64,000 bases of DNA from Crocinitomicaceae bacterium (lineage in GTDB: Bacteria > Bacteroidota > Bacteroidia > Flavobacteriales_D > Crocinitomicaceae): positions 92,856 to 156,855 of the forward strand of contig PAQM01000024.1 in the NCBI GenBank assembly GCA_002709305.1. Reading direction: 5' to 3'. The position numbers were made by a program, and so were the translations under genes. Below the pieces are notes generated by a model, which was not told where the DNA came from, searched no databases, and was given only the letters and a program-made list of their open reading frames with translations. Of the stretch, positions 54,991-63,665 are shown piece by piece (the first letter of the stretch is position 1; each line of letters starts with the position of its first letter).

Positions 54991-56529
54991 ATGAAAAAAG
55001 TATTATTTATACTGGTCAGTATTTTACCGTTTTTAACTTTTGCTGCAGAAAAAGGATTAGATCAAAAAATTGACGAATGTTTTGGGTGGGCTACTAGTTG
55101 GTTTGTTCAAGTAATATTCTATCAGATACCATTTACAGATAATATCAATATTTATTGGGTACTATTTCCTTTAATTATTGGTGCAGTATATTTCACACTG
55201 TATTTTCGATTTATAAATTTCAAGGGATTTTTCACTTCCATTAGAATTGTAAGGGGTAAATATGATAACATAGAATCTAAAGGAGAAAATCGAGATGATG
55301 AAAGTGATAATCATCATGGTGAAGTTTCTCATTTTCAAGCTTTAACAGCAGCTTTATCTGCAACTGTTGGTCTTGGTAATATTGCAGGTGTTGCTATTGC
55401 AGTGAGTATTGGGGGAGCTGGAGCGACATTTTGGATGATAGTTGCAGGCTTATTGGGTATGGCATCTAAGTTTGTAGAGTGTACACTTGGTGTAAAGTAT
55501 AGAGAAATTAGTGAAGATGGAACTGTTTATGGTGGGCCAATGTATTATTTAAAGAAAGGTCTTAAATCAAAAGGTTTTCAATCTATAGGTGTCATTCTAT
55601 CTGTTTGGTTTGCTATCATGTGTATAGGAGGTTCTTTTGGTGGTGGGAATATGTTTCAAGTTAATCAGGCTTTTCAATTATTAGAAAGTATTACAGGAGG
55701 TGATAAATCTTTCTTACATGGTCGTGGATGGTTGTTTGGTATAATTATGGCTACTCTTGTTGGTATAGTGATAATTGGAGGAATTAAAAAAATTGCAAAT
55801 GTAACCGATAAAATTGTTCCCTTTATGGTAGGTATATATGTTCTTGCTTCATTGTTTGTTATTTTCATTAATTATCATTTGATAGGAGATGCTTTTATGC
55901 AAATTATCTCAGGAGCATTCACTCCTATAGGAATAGCTGGTGGTGCGATTGGTGTTTTAGTTCAAGGATTTAAGCGTGCAGCATTTTCTAATGAGGCAGG
56001 TATTGGTTCTGCATCTATTGCTCATTCTGCTGTTAAAACAAAGTATGCCGCTAGCGAAGGCTTAGTAGCTTTATTAGAACCATTTATTGATACGGTTTTG
56101 GTATGTACAATGACTGCATTAGTATTAATAATTACAGGGTTTGTTGATCCTAATAATTCCGGTATGAATAACGCTCAAGCTATTCTTTTAACTTCAAGTG
56201 CTTTTGAATCAGTTATTTCTTGGTTTCCTTATGTATTAACTATTGCGGTTGTTTTATTTGCTTTTAGTTCAATGATATCATGGTCTTATTATGGTTTTCA
56301 ATCTTGGTCTTTTCTATTTGGAAGGTCAAAAAAAGTTGAGTATTCATATAAGATATTATTCTGTGTTTTTGTTGTTATTGGTTCAGCATCAAGCTTGAAT
56401 TCTGTTATTGACTTTTCAGATGCGATGGTATTTGCTATGATGGTTCCTAATATGATTGGCTTAGTTATTTTAGCTCCTAAAGTCAAAAAAGAGTTATCGA
56501 AATTCTATAATGCAATTAAAAATAAATAA
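54991..56529 (+). CDS. Sodium:alanine (AGCS-family) symporter
   Basis: A 512-residue transporter with about ten transmembrane helices. After an N-terminal hydrophobic segment comes [28 protein letters not shown] (about 107-134), the diagnostic AGCS signature, then [12 protein letters not shown] and [22 protein letters not shown] (about 330-351). Members take up alanine or glycine using Na+. The ATG at 54991 gives [18 protein letters not shown], a normal leader helix; an upstream in-frame ATG at 54946 would overlap the promoter element and is less likely. Confidence 0.9.
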   Translation: MKKVLFILVSILPFLTFAAEKGLDQKIDECFGWATSWFVQVIFYQIPFTDNINIYWVLFPLIIGAVYFTLYFRFINFKGFFTSIRIVRGKYDNIESKGENRDDESDNHHGEVSHFQALTAALSATVGLGNIAGVAIAVSIGGAGATFWMIVAGLLGMASKFVECTLGVKYREISEDGTVYGGPMYYLKKGLKSKGFQSIGVILSVWFAIMCIGGSFGGGNMFQVNQAFQLLESITGGDKSFLHGRGWLFGIIMATLVGIVIIGGIKKIANVTDKIVPFMVGIYVLASLFVIFINYHLIGDAFMQIISGAFTPIGIAGGAIGVLVQGFKRAAFSNEAGIGSASIAHSAVKTKYAASEGLVALLEPFIDTVLVCTMTALVLIITGFVDPNNSGMNNAQAILLTSSAFESVISWFPYVLTIAVVLFAFSSMISWSYYGFQSWSFLFGRSKKVEYSYKILFCVFVVIGSASSLNSVIDFSDAMVFAMMVPNMIGLVILAPKVKKELSKFYNAIKNK

Positions 56530-56562
56530 TATAATTGAGTGTAATTTCTTATTTGACAACTA

Positions 56563-57096
56563 ATGACTTCTATTGAAAACAAAATTAAAGATGTTATACG
56601 AGATATTCCTGATTTTCCCAAACAGGGCATATTATTCAAAGATATCACTCCTATTATGATGGATCCTATTTTATCAAATGATATTTTAAATGAGTTATTT
56701 GAAAAGTATAAATCAGAGAAAATAAATGCAGTTGCTGGTATTGAAAGTAGAGGTTTTTTATTTGGATATCCACTAGCTATGAAACTTAATGTTCCCTTTG
56801 TTTTAATTAGAAAAAAAGGTAAACTTCCATATAAAAAAATAAGTTTCGAATATGAACTTGAATATGGCTATGAAAAAATAGAAATGCATTCTGATTCTTT
56901 AAATTCAGGAGATAAGGTTCTAATACATGATGATTTACTTGCTACAGGAGGTTCTGCACAAGCTGCGGCTTCTTTGATTAAAAAAACAGGTGCAGAAGTT
57001 TATGGCTTTGACTTTCTCATTTCTTTAGATTTTCTTGGTGGGAAAAAAAAAATATCTCAATTTTCTTCTAAAATTAGTAATTTAGTAGCTTATTAA
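56563..57096 (+). CDS. apt: Adenine phosphoribosyltransferase
   Basis: A 177-residue purine salvage enzyme that makes AMP from adenine and PRPP. Features are IRDIPDFPKQGILFKDITPIM (about 12-32), GIESRGFLFGYPLA and the PRPP-binding loop VLIHDDLLATGGSAQAAASLI (about 118-138, with the adjacent acidic pair). Cytosolic, usually a dimer. Length is typical. It starts 33 bases after the symporter gene and may be co-transcribed with it. Confidence 0.95.
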   Translation: MTSIENKIKDVIRDIPDFPKQGILFKDITPIMMDPILSNDILNELFEKYKSEKINAVAGIESRGFLFGYPLAMKLNVPFVLIRKKGKLPYKKISFEYELEYGYEKIEMHSDSLNSGDKVLIHDDLLATGGSAQAAASLIKKTGAEVYGFDFLISLDFLGGKKKISQFSSKISNLVAY

Positions 57097-57123
57097 TCAT
57101 AGCTTAATTTATAATTTTTCACG

Positions 57124-58263
57124 ATGAATTTTGAACTTAATGATAATCAAAAGATGATTACACAGATGGTGAGGGATTTTTCTAAAAGAGAGATTGCACC
57201 ATATTTTATTGATTGGGATAATAAAGAGTATTTTCCAATAGATTGTTTTAAGAAAATGGGTGAGTTAGGGCTCTTAGGTATTTATATTCCTCAAGAGTAT
57301 GGTGGAAGTGGTTTTGGTTATTTTGAATATGTCACTGCATTAATTGAGCTTGGGAAAGTTTGTGGAGGTGTTGGTTTAAGTGTAGCTGCACATAATTCTC
57401 TTTGTTTAGGTCACATATATTATCACGGATCTGAAGTTCAAAAAAATAAGTATTTACCAAAACTTTCTTCTGGAGAGTATATTGGCGCATGGGCTTTAAC
57501 TGAAGCTAACACAGGCTCTGATGCTATGCGTATGAAGACTACCGCAGTTAAAGAAGGTGATGAGTGGGTTATAAATGGGACTAAAAATTGGATTACTCAT
57601 GGACTTTCTAGCGATATTTTAGTTGTTTTAGTAAGAACGGGTGAACTTTTAGATAGCAGAGGTATTTCTGCATTTGTAATAGAGAGGGGATCGAAAGGTT
57701 TTTCTGCGGTTAAGATTAAAGATAAATTAGGTGTAAGGGCCAGTGAAACAGCAGAACTTATATTTGATGATGTCAGAGTTCCTGAAGAAAATCTCATAGG
57801 CGAAGTAGGGATGGGATTTCTTCAAGCAATGCAAGTTCTAGATGGTGGACGTATTTCAATTGCAGCACTTTCATGTGGTATTGCAAGAGGAGCCTTTGAA
57901 TCTTCTGTTAAATATTCTAAAGAAAGAGAACAATTTGGAAAACCAATAGCTAATTTTCAATCATTAGCTTTTAAGCTAGCTGATATGTCTACTGAAATTG
58001 ATGCAGCTGAATTATTGACTTTTCAAGCTGCTTATAGAAAAAATAATAAACTTGATGTAACTAAAGAAGGTGCTTATGCAAAATATTTTGCTAGTGAAGT
58101 ATCCGTGCGTTGTGGTAATGAGGCCGTTCAAATTATGGGAGGATATGGTTATACAAAAGAGTATCCTGCTGAAAAATATTTACGTGATGCAAAGCTAATG
58201 ACTATAGGAGAAGGAACTTCAGAAATTCAAAAAGTAGTTATTTCTAGAGAAATTTTGAAGTAG
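57124..58263 (+). CDS. Acyl-CoA dehydrogenase
   Basis: A 379-residue FAD enzyme that introduces a double bond between C2 and C3 of an acyl-CoA. The flavin-binding segments WALTEANTGSDAMRMKTTA and NWITHG are present, along with ARGAFESSVKYSKEREQFGKPI and IMGGYGYTKEYPAEKYLRDAKLMTIGEGTSEIQ at the C-terminus, which includes the catalytic-base Glu in GEGTSEIQ. Chain-length preference (short or branched) cannot be inferred from sequence. No beta-oxidation partners are adjacent. Confidence 0.94.
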   Translation: MNFELNDNQKMITQMVRDFSKREIAPYFIDWDNKEYFPIDCFKKMGELGLLGIYIPQEYGGSGFGYFEYVTALIELGKVCGGVGLSVAAHNSLCLGHIYYHGSEVQKNKYLPKLSSGEYIGAWALTEANTGSDAMRMKTTAVKEGDEWVINGTKNWITHGLSSDILVVLVRTGELLDSRGISAFVIERGSKGFSAVKIKDKLGVRASETAELIFDDVRVPEENLIGEVGMGFLQAMQVLDGGRISIAALSCGIARGAFESSVKYSKEREQFGKPIANFQSLAFKLADMSTEIDAAELLTFQAAYRKNNKLDVTKEGAYAKYFASEVSVRCGNEAVQIMGGYGYTKEYPAEKYLRDAKLMTIGEGTSEIQKVVISREILK

Positions 58264-58266
58264 GAA

Positions 58267-58297
58267 ATTGAAATTAAGATTTTAGTTTGTATATTTG
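58267..58297 (+). promoter_or_regulatory. Promoter for rpsU
   Basis: ATTG at 58267-58270 and TATATTTG at 58290-58297 are 19 bases apart, an excellent fit to the Bacteroidota promoter TTTG-N19-TAnnTTTG. The predicted start of transcription is near 58304, giving a 5'-leader of about 24 bases with no Shine-Dalgarno motif. Confidence 0.65.
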
Positions 58298-58327
58298 CCA
58301 ACCAAAACAAATAAATTAATATAGATT

Positions 58328-58519
58328 ATGTTAGTTATCCCTGTAAAAGAAGGTGAAAATATTGAAAGAGCCATTAAGAAATATAAAAAGAAATTCGAAA
58401 AGACGAAGGTAATGAGAGAGATTAGAACTCGTAAAGAATTTATAAAACCTTCTGTTCTTAGGAGGCAAGAAGTAATAAAGGCTTCTTATAAGCAAAGAAT
58501 GAAATCTGCTGATATGTAG
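58328..58519 (+). CDS. rpsU: 30S ribosomal protein bS21
   Basis: A 63-residue basic ribosomal protein of the small subunit: MLVIPVKEGENIERAIKKYKKKFEKT, then a lysine- and arginine-rich helix. In Bacteroidota bS21 helps cover the anti-Shine-Dalgarno end of 16S rRNA, which fits the near-absence of such motifs in this window. The rpsU message itself has no GGAGG-like motif before its ATG, whereas in several relatives rpsU is one of the few genes that keeps one. A 9-bp terminator-type hairpin follows and includes the next gene's start codon. Confidence 0.93.
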   Translation: MLVIPVKEGENIERAIKKYKKKFEKTKVMREIRTRKEFIKPSVLRRQEVIKASYKQRMKSADM

Positions 58520-58546
58520 TGTGTAACATTTATCTTAATATATCGT

Positions 58547-58576
58547 AAAGAGGAATCTATGGTTCCTCTTTTTTTT
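58547..58576 (+). terminator. Terminator hairpin of rpsU overlapping the xerC start codon
   Basis: AAAGAGGAA and TTCCTCTTT form a 9-bp perfect stem with a 7-base loop (58556-58562), followed by a T-run to 58576. The xerC ATG at 58559-58561 lies inside the loop, so the hairpin would both stop rpsU transcription and mask the start of xerC in any read-through message. Confidence 0.75.
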
Positions 58577-59449
58577 GTTAAAAATTTTTTAGATTATCTT
58601 ATTGCTGAGAAAAGGTTTTCTAAACATACAATATTAGCCTATAGTAATGATCTGTCGCAGTTTTTAGATTTTGTAGACATTAAATCTCAGCATGACCTTA
58701 AAGAGATTCATTCTAGAATTATTCGTTCTTGGGTGGTTTTTTTAATTGATAATGGAATGGAGTCTTCATCTGTCAATAGAAAATTATCAACGGTAAGTAC
58801 ATTCTTTAAATGGTTAATTAGAGAGGGTATTACGGATAGTAATCCTATGCAAAAAGTTATAGGACCAAAAAATAACAAAAGATTGCCCTCTTTTGCTCAA
58901 CAATCTGAGGTTGATTTTATAAACACAAAAAATATATTTACAGATGATTTTGAAGGTTTTAGAGATTTATTAATGTTTGAAATTTTATATCAAACTGGTA
59001 TTAGATCAAGTGAATTAATAAATTTGTTGGATTCAAAGGTGTTTGATAATCAAATAGCAGTATTAGGAAAGAGAAATAAAGAAAGAATAATTCCAATTTC
59101 ACAAGACCTTTCTTCTTTGATCAATTTTTATCGAGAAAAAAGAAAAGAAATTGATGTATCTCCTTACTATTTTTTCTTGTTAAAAAGCTCTAAAAAATTA
59201 TATCCAAAGTTTGTATATAGAAAAATAAATAGTTATCTTGGAAAGGTTACGGGTTTGGAGAAAAAGAGCCCCCATGTTTTGAGACATACTTTTGCAACAC
59301 ATATGTTAAATAATGGTGCTAGCTTAGAAGTGTTGAAAGAAATATTAGGTCATTCAAGTTTAGCAGCTACACAAGTTTATACGCATAATTCTTTTTCTCA
59401 ATTAACAGAAATTTATTCACAATCTCACCCAAGAGGTGACAAAAAATAA
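58559..59449 (+). CDS. xerC: Site-specific tyrosine recombinase XerC/XerD family
   Basis: A 296-residue recombinase that resolves chromosome dimers at dif sites. The N-terminal SAM-like core-binding domain (about 5-92) precedes the catalytic domain, which has Arg149, Lys171, His239, Arg242, His265 and Tyr274 in the standard order (TGIRSSEL, HVLRHTFATH, LGHSSLAATQVYTH). The only start codon available is the ATG inside the hairpin loop; the residues that follow (VPLFFVKNFLDYLIAEKRFSKHT) align with family N-termini. A partner is not in the window, so XerC or a single Xer is possible. Confidence 0.93.
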   Translation: MVPLFFVKNFLDYLIAEKRFSKHTILAYSNDLSQFLDFVDIKSQHDLKEIHSRIIRSWVVFLIDNGMESSSVNRKLSTVSTFFKWLIREGITDSNPMQKVIGPKNNKRLPSFAQQSEVDFINTKNIFTDDFEGFRDLLMFEILYQTGIRSSELINLLDSKVFDNQIAVLGKRNKERIIPISQDLSSLINFYREKRKEIDVSPYYFFLLKSSKKLYPKFVYRKINSYLGKVTGLEKKSPHVLRHTFATHMLNNGASLEVLKEILGHSSLAATQVYTHNSFSQLTEIYSQSHPRGDKK

Positions 59450-59454
59450 ATTAT

Positions 59455-59748
59455 ATGGATTTTAAAATTAATACAATACATTTTAGAGCTGACACAAAGT
59501 TAATCCAGTTTGTTCGTGATAAAGTTAAAAAGCTTGAGTTAATATATGATAAGATTATTTCAAGTGAAGTATACTTGAGGTTAGATAAAACTTCTAATAA
59601 AGAGAATAAAATAGCGGAAGTTAAATTAGTTATTCCTGGAAATAAATTGTTTGCTAAAAAGCAATGTAAAAGTTTTGAAGAAGCTGCAGACTCTGCAGTT
59701 CAGGCATTGAAAAATCAAGTGTCTAGATCCAAAGGTAAAATAACATAA
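59455..59748 (+). CDS. hpf: Ribosome hibernation-promoting factor (short HPF/RaiA)
   Basis: A 97-residue protein of the short HPF/RaiA family that binds the 30S decoding region in resting cells. IHFRADTKLIQFVRDKVKKLE, the VYLRLDKTSNKENKIAEVKLVIPG strands and ADSAVQALKNQVSRSK at the C-terminus fit the family. It starts 6 bases after xerC and is followed by a strong terminator. Lacks the C-terminal dimerisation domain of long HPF. Confidence 0.88.
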   Translation: MDFKINTIHFRADTKLIQFVRDKVKKLELIYDKIISSEVYLRLDKTSNKENKIAEVKLVIPGNKLFAKKQCKSFEEAADSAVQALKNQVSRSKGKIT

Positions 59749-59776
59749 ATTTTTATCACACATTCTTTTTAGAGAT

Positions 59777-59812
59777 GAGCGATTATTTTATCGCTCTTTT
59801 TTTTTTTTTTTC
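59777..59812 (+). terminator. Terminator after hpf
   Basis: GAGCGAT and ATCGCTC form a 7-bp stem with a 6-base TATTTT loop, followed by an unusually long T-run. It closes the xerC-hpf transcript before the tRNA cluster. Confidence 0.88.
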
Positions 59813-59842
59813 TAAAAAATGTTATATAAACAAATAATTCCT

Positions 59843-59850
59843 TACATTTG
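59843..59850 (+). promoter_or_regulatory. Promoter -7 element for the tRNA-tuf cluster
   Basis: TACATTTG matches TAnnTTTG exactly, 67 bases before tRNA-Thr. A small hairpin, CCCAA and TTGGG around AAG (59855-59867), lies just downstream in the leader. No obvious TTTG -33 box is seen. Confidence 0.5.
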
Positions 59851-59916
59851 CACTCCCAAAAGTTGGGGCATTATTAAAAAAGTTCTTTTACATAATGGTA
59901 AATTTAAAATAACTAA

Positions 59917-59990
59917 GCCGATGTAGCTCAGCTGGCTAGAGCAGCTGATTTGTAATCAGCAGGTCGTGGGTTCGAGTCCCTCCATCGGCT
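59917..59990 (+). tRNA. tRNA-Thr (anticodon TGT)
   Basis: A 74-base cloverleaf: acceptor stem GCCGATG/CATCGGC, anticodon loop TTTGTAA giving TGT, and T-arm GGGTTCGAGTCCC. No CCA is encoded; the discriminator is T. It is the first tRNA of a cluster with Tyr and Gly tRNAs and tuf, the same order found in E. coli at tufB (minus its second threonine tRNA). Confidence 0.95.
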
Positions 59991-59998
59991 CAGGTTTT

Positions 59999-60080
<82 letters not shown>

Positions 60081-60104
60081 CAGTTATTTTAATTTTTAAT
60101 ATAA

Positions 60105-60177
60105 GCGGGAGTAGCTCAGTTGGTAGAGCGTCAGCCTTCCAAGCTGAGGGTCGCGAGTTCGAATCTCGTCTCCCGCT
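60105..60177 (+). tRNA. tRNA-Gly (anticodon TCC)
   Basis: A 73-base cloverleaf with acceptor GCGGGAG/CTCCCGC, anticodon loop CTTCCAA giving TCC, and T-arm GAGTTCGAATCTC. CCA is not encoded. It lies between tRNA-Tyr and tuf. Confidence 0.95.
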
Positions 60178-60185
60178 CGTAATAC

Positions 60186-60223
60186 TAAATATAGATTTAA
60201 AGTCTATATTTATGTGATTTTTT
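60186..60223 (+). terminator. AT-rich hairpin after tRNA-Gly (possible terminator)
   Basis: TAAATATAGA and TCTATATTTA form a 10-bp perfect stem with a 7-base loop (60196-60202), followed after a short gap by seven T residues. It could end part of the tRNA transcript or mark a processing site before tuf. Confidence 0.5.
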
Positions 60224-60316
60224 TGAAAAAGGATTAATTTTTTTCACTTAATTGGGTGAAATTTTAATATATATGATTATAAACTTTATTTTTTAACTTA
60301 AGAAACACAAAGAAAA

Positions 60317-61504
60317 ATGGCTAAGGAAACATTTGATCGTTCCAAACCCCATGTAAACATTGGAACTATTGGACACGTCGATCATGGGAAAACGACGTTA
60401 ACAGCTGCAATTTCTAGCGTACTTGCTAGTCAAGGACTTGCACAAACTCGAGACTTTTCTTCAATTGATAACGCACCTGAAGAGAAAGAACGTGGTATTA
60501 CTATTAATACATCTCATATTGAGTATGAAACTAAAAACCGTCACTATGCACATGTTGACTGTCCTGGTCACGCTGACTATGTAAAAAACATGGTAACTGG
60601 TGCGGCTCAGATGGATGGTGCTATTTTGGTAGTTGCTGCTACTGATGGACCAATGCCTCAAACTCGTGAGCATATTCTTTTAGGACGACAAGTTGGCGTT
60701 CCAAGAATGGTTGTATTTATGAACAAAGTAGATATGGTCGATGATGAGGAATTGCTAGAGTTGGTTGAAATGGAAATAAGAGAGTTATTAGATTTTTATG
60801 AATATGATGGTGATAATACTCCTATCATTTCGGGATCTGCTTTAGGGGCATTGAATGGAGAAGAAAAGTGGGTTGGTACAGTTAATGAATTGATGGAATC
60901 AGTTGATACATGGATTGAATTACCTCCACGTGATGTTGATAAACCTTTCTTAATGCCTGTTGAAGATGTATTTACAATTACTGGTAGGGGAACTGTTGCA
61001 ACTGGACGTATTGAGTCTGGTGTAGTTAATACTGGTGATGGTGTTGATATTTTGGGAATGGGTGATGATAAGTTAGAATCTACGATTACTGGAGTAGAAA
61101 TGTTCCGTAAGATTTTAGATAGAGGTGAAGCAGGGGATAATGTTGGTTTATTGCTTCGTGGAATTGAAAAATCAGATATTAAACGTGGTATGGTTATTTC
61201 TGCTAAAGGAACAACTACTCCTCATTCAGAATTTAAAGCAGAAATTTATGTTTTAAAGAAAGAAGAGGGTGGTCGTCATACTCCTTTCCATAATAAATAT
61301 CGCCCTCAGTTCTATTTGAGAACTACTGATGTAACAGGTGAGATCTTTTTGACCGATGGTCGTGAAATGGTTATGCCGGGAGATAATGTTACTATTAATG
61401 TTAAATTAATAGTCCCTGTAGCTATGAATAAAGGTCTTCGTTTTGCTATTAGAGAAGGAGGTAGAACAGTTGGAGCTGGACAGGTTACAGAGATTATTTC
61501 ATAA
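60317..61504 (+). CDS. tuf: Elongation factor Tu
   Basis: A 395-residue GTPase that delivers aminoacyl-tRNA to the ribosome. G1 motif GHVDHGKT (19-26), the switch [15 protein letters not shown] and SGSALGA, followed by the beta-barrel domains 2 and 3 ending [11 protein letters not shown]. Its N-terminus [20 protein letters not shown] is standard. It sits in the conserved tRNA-tuf-tRNA-Trp-secE-nusG-rplKAJ order. Codon use is less AT-rich than neighbours upstream, consistent with high expression. Confidence 0.97.
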   Translation: MAKETFDRSKPHVNIGTIGHVDHGKTTLTAAISSVLASQGLAQTRDFSSIDNAPEEKERGITINTSHIEYETKNRHYAHVDCPGHADYVKNMVTGAAQMDGAILVVAATDGPMPQTREHILLGRQVGVPRMVVFMNKVDMVDDEELLELVEMEIRELLDFYEYDGDNTPIISGSALGALNGEEKWVGTVNELMESVDTWIELPPRDVDKPFLMPVEDVFTITGRGTVATGRIESGVVNTGDGVDILGMGDDKLESTITGVEMFRKILDRGEAGDNVGLLLRGIEKSDIKRGMVISAKGTTTPHSEFKAEIYVLKKEEGGRHTPFHNKYRPQFYLRTTDVTGEIFLTDGREMVMPGDNVTINVKLIVPVAMNKGLRFAIREGGRTVGAGQVTEIIS

Positions 61505-61549
61505 TTAAAAAAGGCAAACTTACTTAAAGGGTTATTTTTATTCCTTTAT

Positions 61550-61622
61550 ACGGGTGTAGCTCAGCTGGTAGAGTAGTGGTTTCCAAAACCATTGGTCGTG
61601 GGTTCGAATCCTACCGCCCGTG
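61550..61622 (+). tRNA. tRNA-Trp (anticodon CCA)
   Basis: A 73-base cloverleaf with acceptor ACGGGTG/CGCCCGT, anticodon loop TTCCAAA giving CCA, T-arm GGGTTCGAATCC and discriminator G, as usual for tryptophan tRNA. It lies between tuf and secE, with only 22 bases before secE begins. Confidence 0.95.
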
Positions 61623-61644
61623 CAGGATTAAAAAAAAGGAAGTA

Positions 61645-61854
61645 ATGAAAGTGTTTAGTTATATTCAAGACACGTACAATGAGTTGGTTCACAATGTTAC
61701 GTGGCCTACATGGGAAGAATTACAGAATAATACGGTTCTAGTTGTTGTAGCATCTATTCTTTTGGCATTGACCATTTTCGTTATGGACAAAATTTTCGGG
61801 AATGATCCCAACTTTTGGTGGAATGGTGTTCTCGGATATATTTACAATTTTTAG
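61645..61854 (+). CDS. secE: Preprotein translocase subunit SecE
   Basis: A 69-residue membrane protein that stabilises the SecY channel. Cytoplasmic amphipathic part YIQDTYNELVHNVTWPTWEELQNN, the family signature VTWPTWEE, then one transmembrane helix (VLVVVASILLALTIFVMD). The ATG at 61645 has a purine-rich AAGGAAG just upstream, one of the few Shine-Dalgarno-like motifs here; an earlier in-frame ATG lies inside tRNA-Trp. nusG follows 12 bases later. Confidence 0.95.
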   Translation: MKVFSYIQDTYNELVHNVTWPTWEELQNNTVLVVVASILLALTIFVMDKIFGNDPNFWWNGVLGYIYNF

Positions 61855-61866
61855 GAATATACGGAA

Positions 61867-62421
61867 ATGAGTGAAGTTGCTAAAAAGTGGTATGTCGTTC
61901 GTGCGATAAGTGGAAAAGAAAAGAGAGTAAAAGAATATCTTGAAATAGAGATGGGTAGAATGAAATCCTTGGACGAAAATATCGAACAAGTATTGATTCC
62001 TACCGAAAAGATTTTTCAAATCCGTAATGGAAAAAAGGTAAATAAAGAAAGAGCGTATCTTCCGGGATATGTTTTGATTGAGGCTGCTCTTGTGGGTGAA
62101 GTAAAACACGTGATAAGAAGCATTCCCAATGTAATAGGCTTTTTAGGTACTGAAAAGGGTGGTGAGCCTGTACCTATGCGAATGTCAGAAGTCAACCGTA
62201 TCTTAGGTAAGGTAGATGAGCTGGCAGAAACAGAGGAGGAATTGAAGATTCCATTTGTGGTGGGAGAGTCTGTTAAGGTGATTGACGGTCCTTTCAATAA
62301 TTTTAGTGGCGTTATCGACGACATTAATGAAGATAAAAAGAAATTGAAAGTGATGGTTAAAATTTTCGGACGAAAAAACCTACTCGAGCTGAGCTATATG
62401 CAGGTTGAGAAGGAAAGTTAA
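61867..62421 (+). CDS. nusG: Transcription antitermination factor NusG
   Basis: A 184-residue transcription factor. NGN domain (about 6-115, KKWYVVRAISGKEKRVKEYLE, ERAYLPGYVLIEA), then the KOW domain with VGESVKVIDGPFNNFSGVIDDI and KILGRKNLLELSYMQVEK. It links RNA polymerase with Rho or the ribosome. It follows secE in the standard order and precedes rplK by 82 bases that contain a structured leader. Confidence 0.95.
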   Translation: MSEVAKKWYVVRAISGKEKRVKEYLEIEMGRMKSLDENIEQVLIPTEKIFQIRNGKKVNKERAYLPGYVLIEAALVGEVKHVIRSIPNVIGFLGTEKGGEPVPMRMSEVNRILGKVDELAETEEELKIPFVVGESVKVIDGPFNNFSGVIDDINEDKKKLKVMVKIFGRKNLLELSYMQVEKES

Positions 62422-62433
62422 TTTGTATTAACC

Positions 62434-62489
62434 GTAGGAGTGAACTAGATGATTAAAGCTTCCCATCGTTAACGTTCATGTTCGACTAC
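62434..62489 (+). promoter_or_regulatory. Structured leader before rplK (candidate L1-binding site)
   Basis: Three nested stems can form: GTAG (62434-62437) with CTAC (62486-62489), TGAAC (62441-62445) with GTTCA (62474-62478), and GATG (62448-62451) with CATC (62464-62467), separated by asymmetric internal loops. The hairpin ends 15 bases before the rplK ATG. In E. coli, protein L1 represses the rplK-rplA message by binding a leader structure at this place, so autoregulation by L1 is a reasonable inference. An AGGAG within it (62436-62440) sits in stem and loop, not at a gene start. Confidence 0.5.
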
Positions 62490-62503
62490 ACAATTATATA
62501 TAT

Positions 62504-62950
62504 ATGGCTAAAGAAGTAGCAGGATTGATCAAATTACAGATCAGAGGTGGTGTAGCTAACCCAGCCCCACCCGTTGGACCAGCACTTGGTGCAAAGGGTG
62601 TGAATATCATGGAGTTTTGCAAGCAATTCAATGCAAGAACCCAAGATAAGCCAGGGAAAGTAGTACCAGTTGTAATCACAGTATATAGCGACAAGTCATT
62701 TGACTTTGTTTTGAAAACGCCTCCGGCAGCTGTGCAAATCATGGAACAAATTAAAATCAAAAAAGGATCGTCTGAACCGAATCGTGTGAAGGTTGGTGCC
62801 ATTTCTTGGGACCAAATCCGCGTAATTGCCGAAGACAAACTTGCTGATTTAAATTGTTTTACCGTTGATTCAGCAATGATGATGGTGGCAGGTACTGCAC
62901 GTAGTATGGGTGTTAATGTAAAGGGCGGTAGTGCCCCAAAATCCAAATAA
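62504..62950 (+). CDS. rplK: 50S ribosomal protein L11
   Basis: A 148-residue ribosomal protein of the GTPase-associated center. The N-terminal domain has [31 protein letters not shown], and the C-terminal domain binds 23S rRNA ([17 protein letters not shown] and VAGTARSMG). Length and order are standard; rplA follows after 8 bases. G+C content is visibly higher than in the upstream half of the window, as expected for highly expressed genes. Confidence 0.97.
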   Translation: MAKEVAGLIKLQIRGGVANPAPPVGPALGAKGVNIMEFCKQFNARTQDKPGKVVPVVITVYSDKSFDFVLKTPPAAVQIMEQIKIKKGSSEPNRVKVGAISWDQIRVIAEDKLADLNCFTVDSAMMMVAGTARSMGVNVKGGSAPKSK

Positions 62951-62958
62951 TTTAGGTT

Positions 62959-63654
62959 ATGAAAAAAATGACTAAAAATAGAAAAGCGATTTTGGGCAAA
63001 CACGACTTGACAAAATCCTACTCGTTGACAGATGCATGTAATTTAGTAAAAGATATTTCTACAACTAAGTTCGACGCTTCTGTTGATTTGTGCGTGCGTC
63101 TTGGTGTTGATCCAAGGAAGGCAAATCAAATGGTTAGAGGAACAGTTGCGCTTCCTCATGGAACTGGTAAAGACGTAAAAGTATTGGTGCTTTGCACTCC
63201 GGATAAGGAACAAGAAGCGAAAGATGCTGGAGCGGATTATTATGGCTTAGATGAATACATCACAAAAATTAAGTCCGGTTGGACTGACGTTGATGTGATT
63301 GTAACAATGCCATCTGTGATGGGTAAGGTTGGTGCTTTAGGACGGATTTTAGGACCTAGAGGCTTAATGCCAAACCCAAAGACAGGAACAGTGACTATGG
63401 AGGTAGGAAAAGCTGTAACGGAAGTTAAGGCTGGTAAAATTGACTTTAAGGTTGATAAGTATGGAATCGTTCATTCATCTGTGGCTAAGGTTAGCTTTGA
63501 TGGAGATAAAATCTTCGAAAATGCAAACGAATTGCTACAAACGTTGATAAAAATGAAACCATCCTCTGCAAAAGGGACCTACATTAAGAGTGTCTACATG
63601 ACCTCTACAATGAGTCCTGGAATTCAGATAGATGCCAAGTCTCTTAACGCATAA
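62959..63654 (+). CDS. rplA: 50S ribosomal protein L1
   Basis: A 231-residue ribosomal protein of the L1 stalk. The [25 protein letters not shown] segment, [18 protein letters not shown] and the C-terminal [21 protein letters not shown] are diagnostic. L1 also represses the rplK-rplA message in other bacteria, which ties in with the leader before rplK. It follows rplK by 8 bases and precedes rplJ by 11. Confidence 0.97.
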   Translation: MKKMTKNRKAILGKHDLTKSYSLTDACNLVKDISTTKFDASVDLCVRLGVDPRKANQMVRGTVALPHGTGKDVKVLVLCTPDKEQEAKDAGADYYGLDEYITKIKSGWTDVDVIVTMPSVMGKVGALGRILGPRGLMPNPKTGTVTMEVGKAVTEVKAGKIDFKVDKYGIVHSSVAKVSFDGDKIFENANELLQTLIKMKPSSAKGTYIKSVYMTSTMSPGIQIDAKSLNA

Positions 63655-63665
63655 TACTTAAGAAA

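Noticed and set aside
62449..62472. A seven-codon frame (MIKASHR) with AGGAG eight bases before it, in the rplK leader
   Set aside because: The AGGAG and ATG are part of paired stems in the leader fold, the peptide is very short, and the lineage rarely uses Shine-Dalgarno; coincidence is more likely than a leader peptide.
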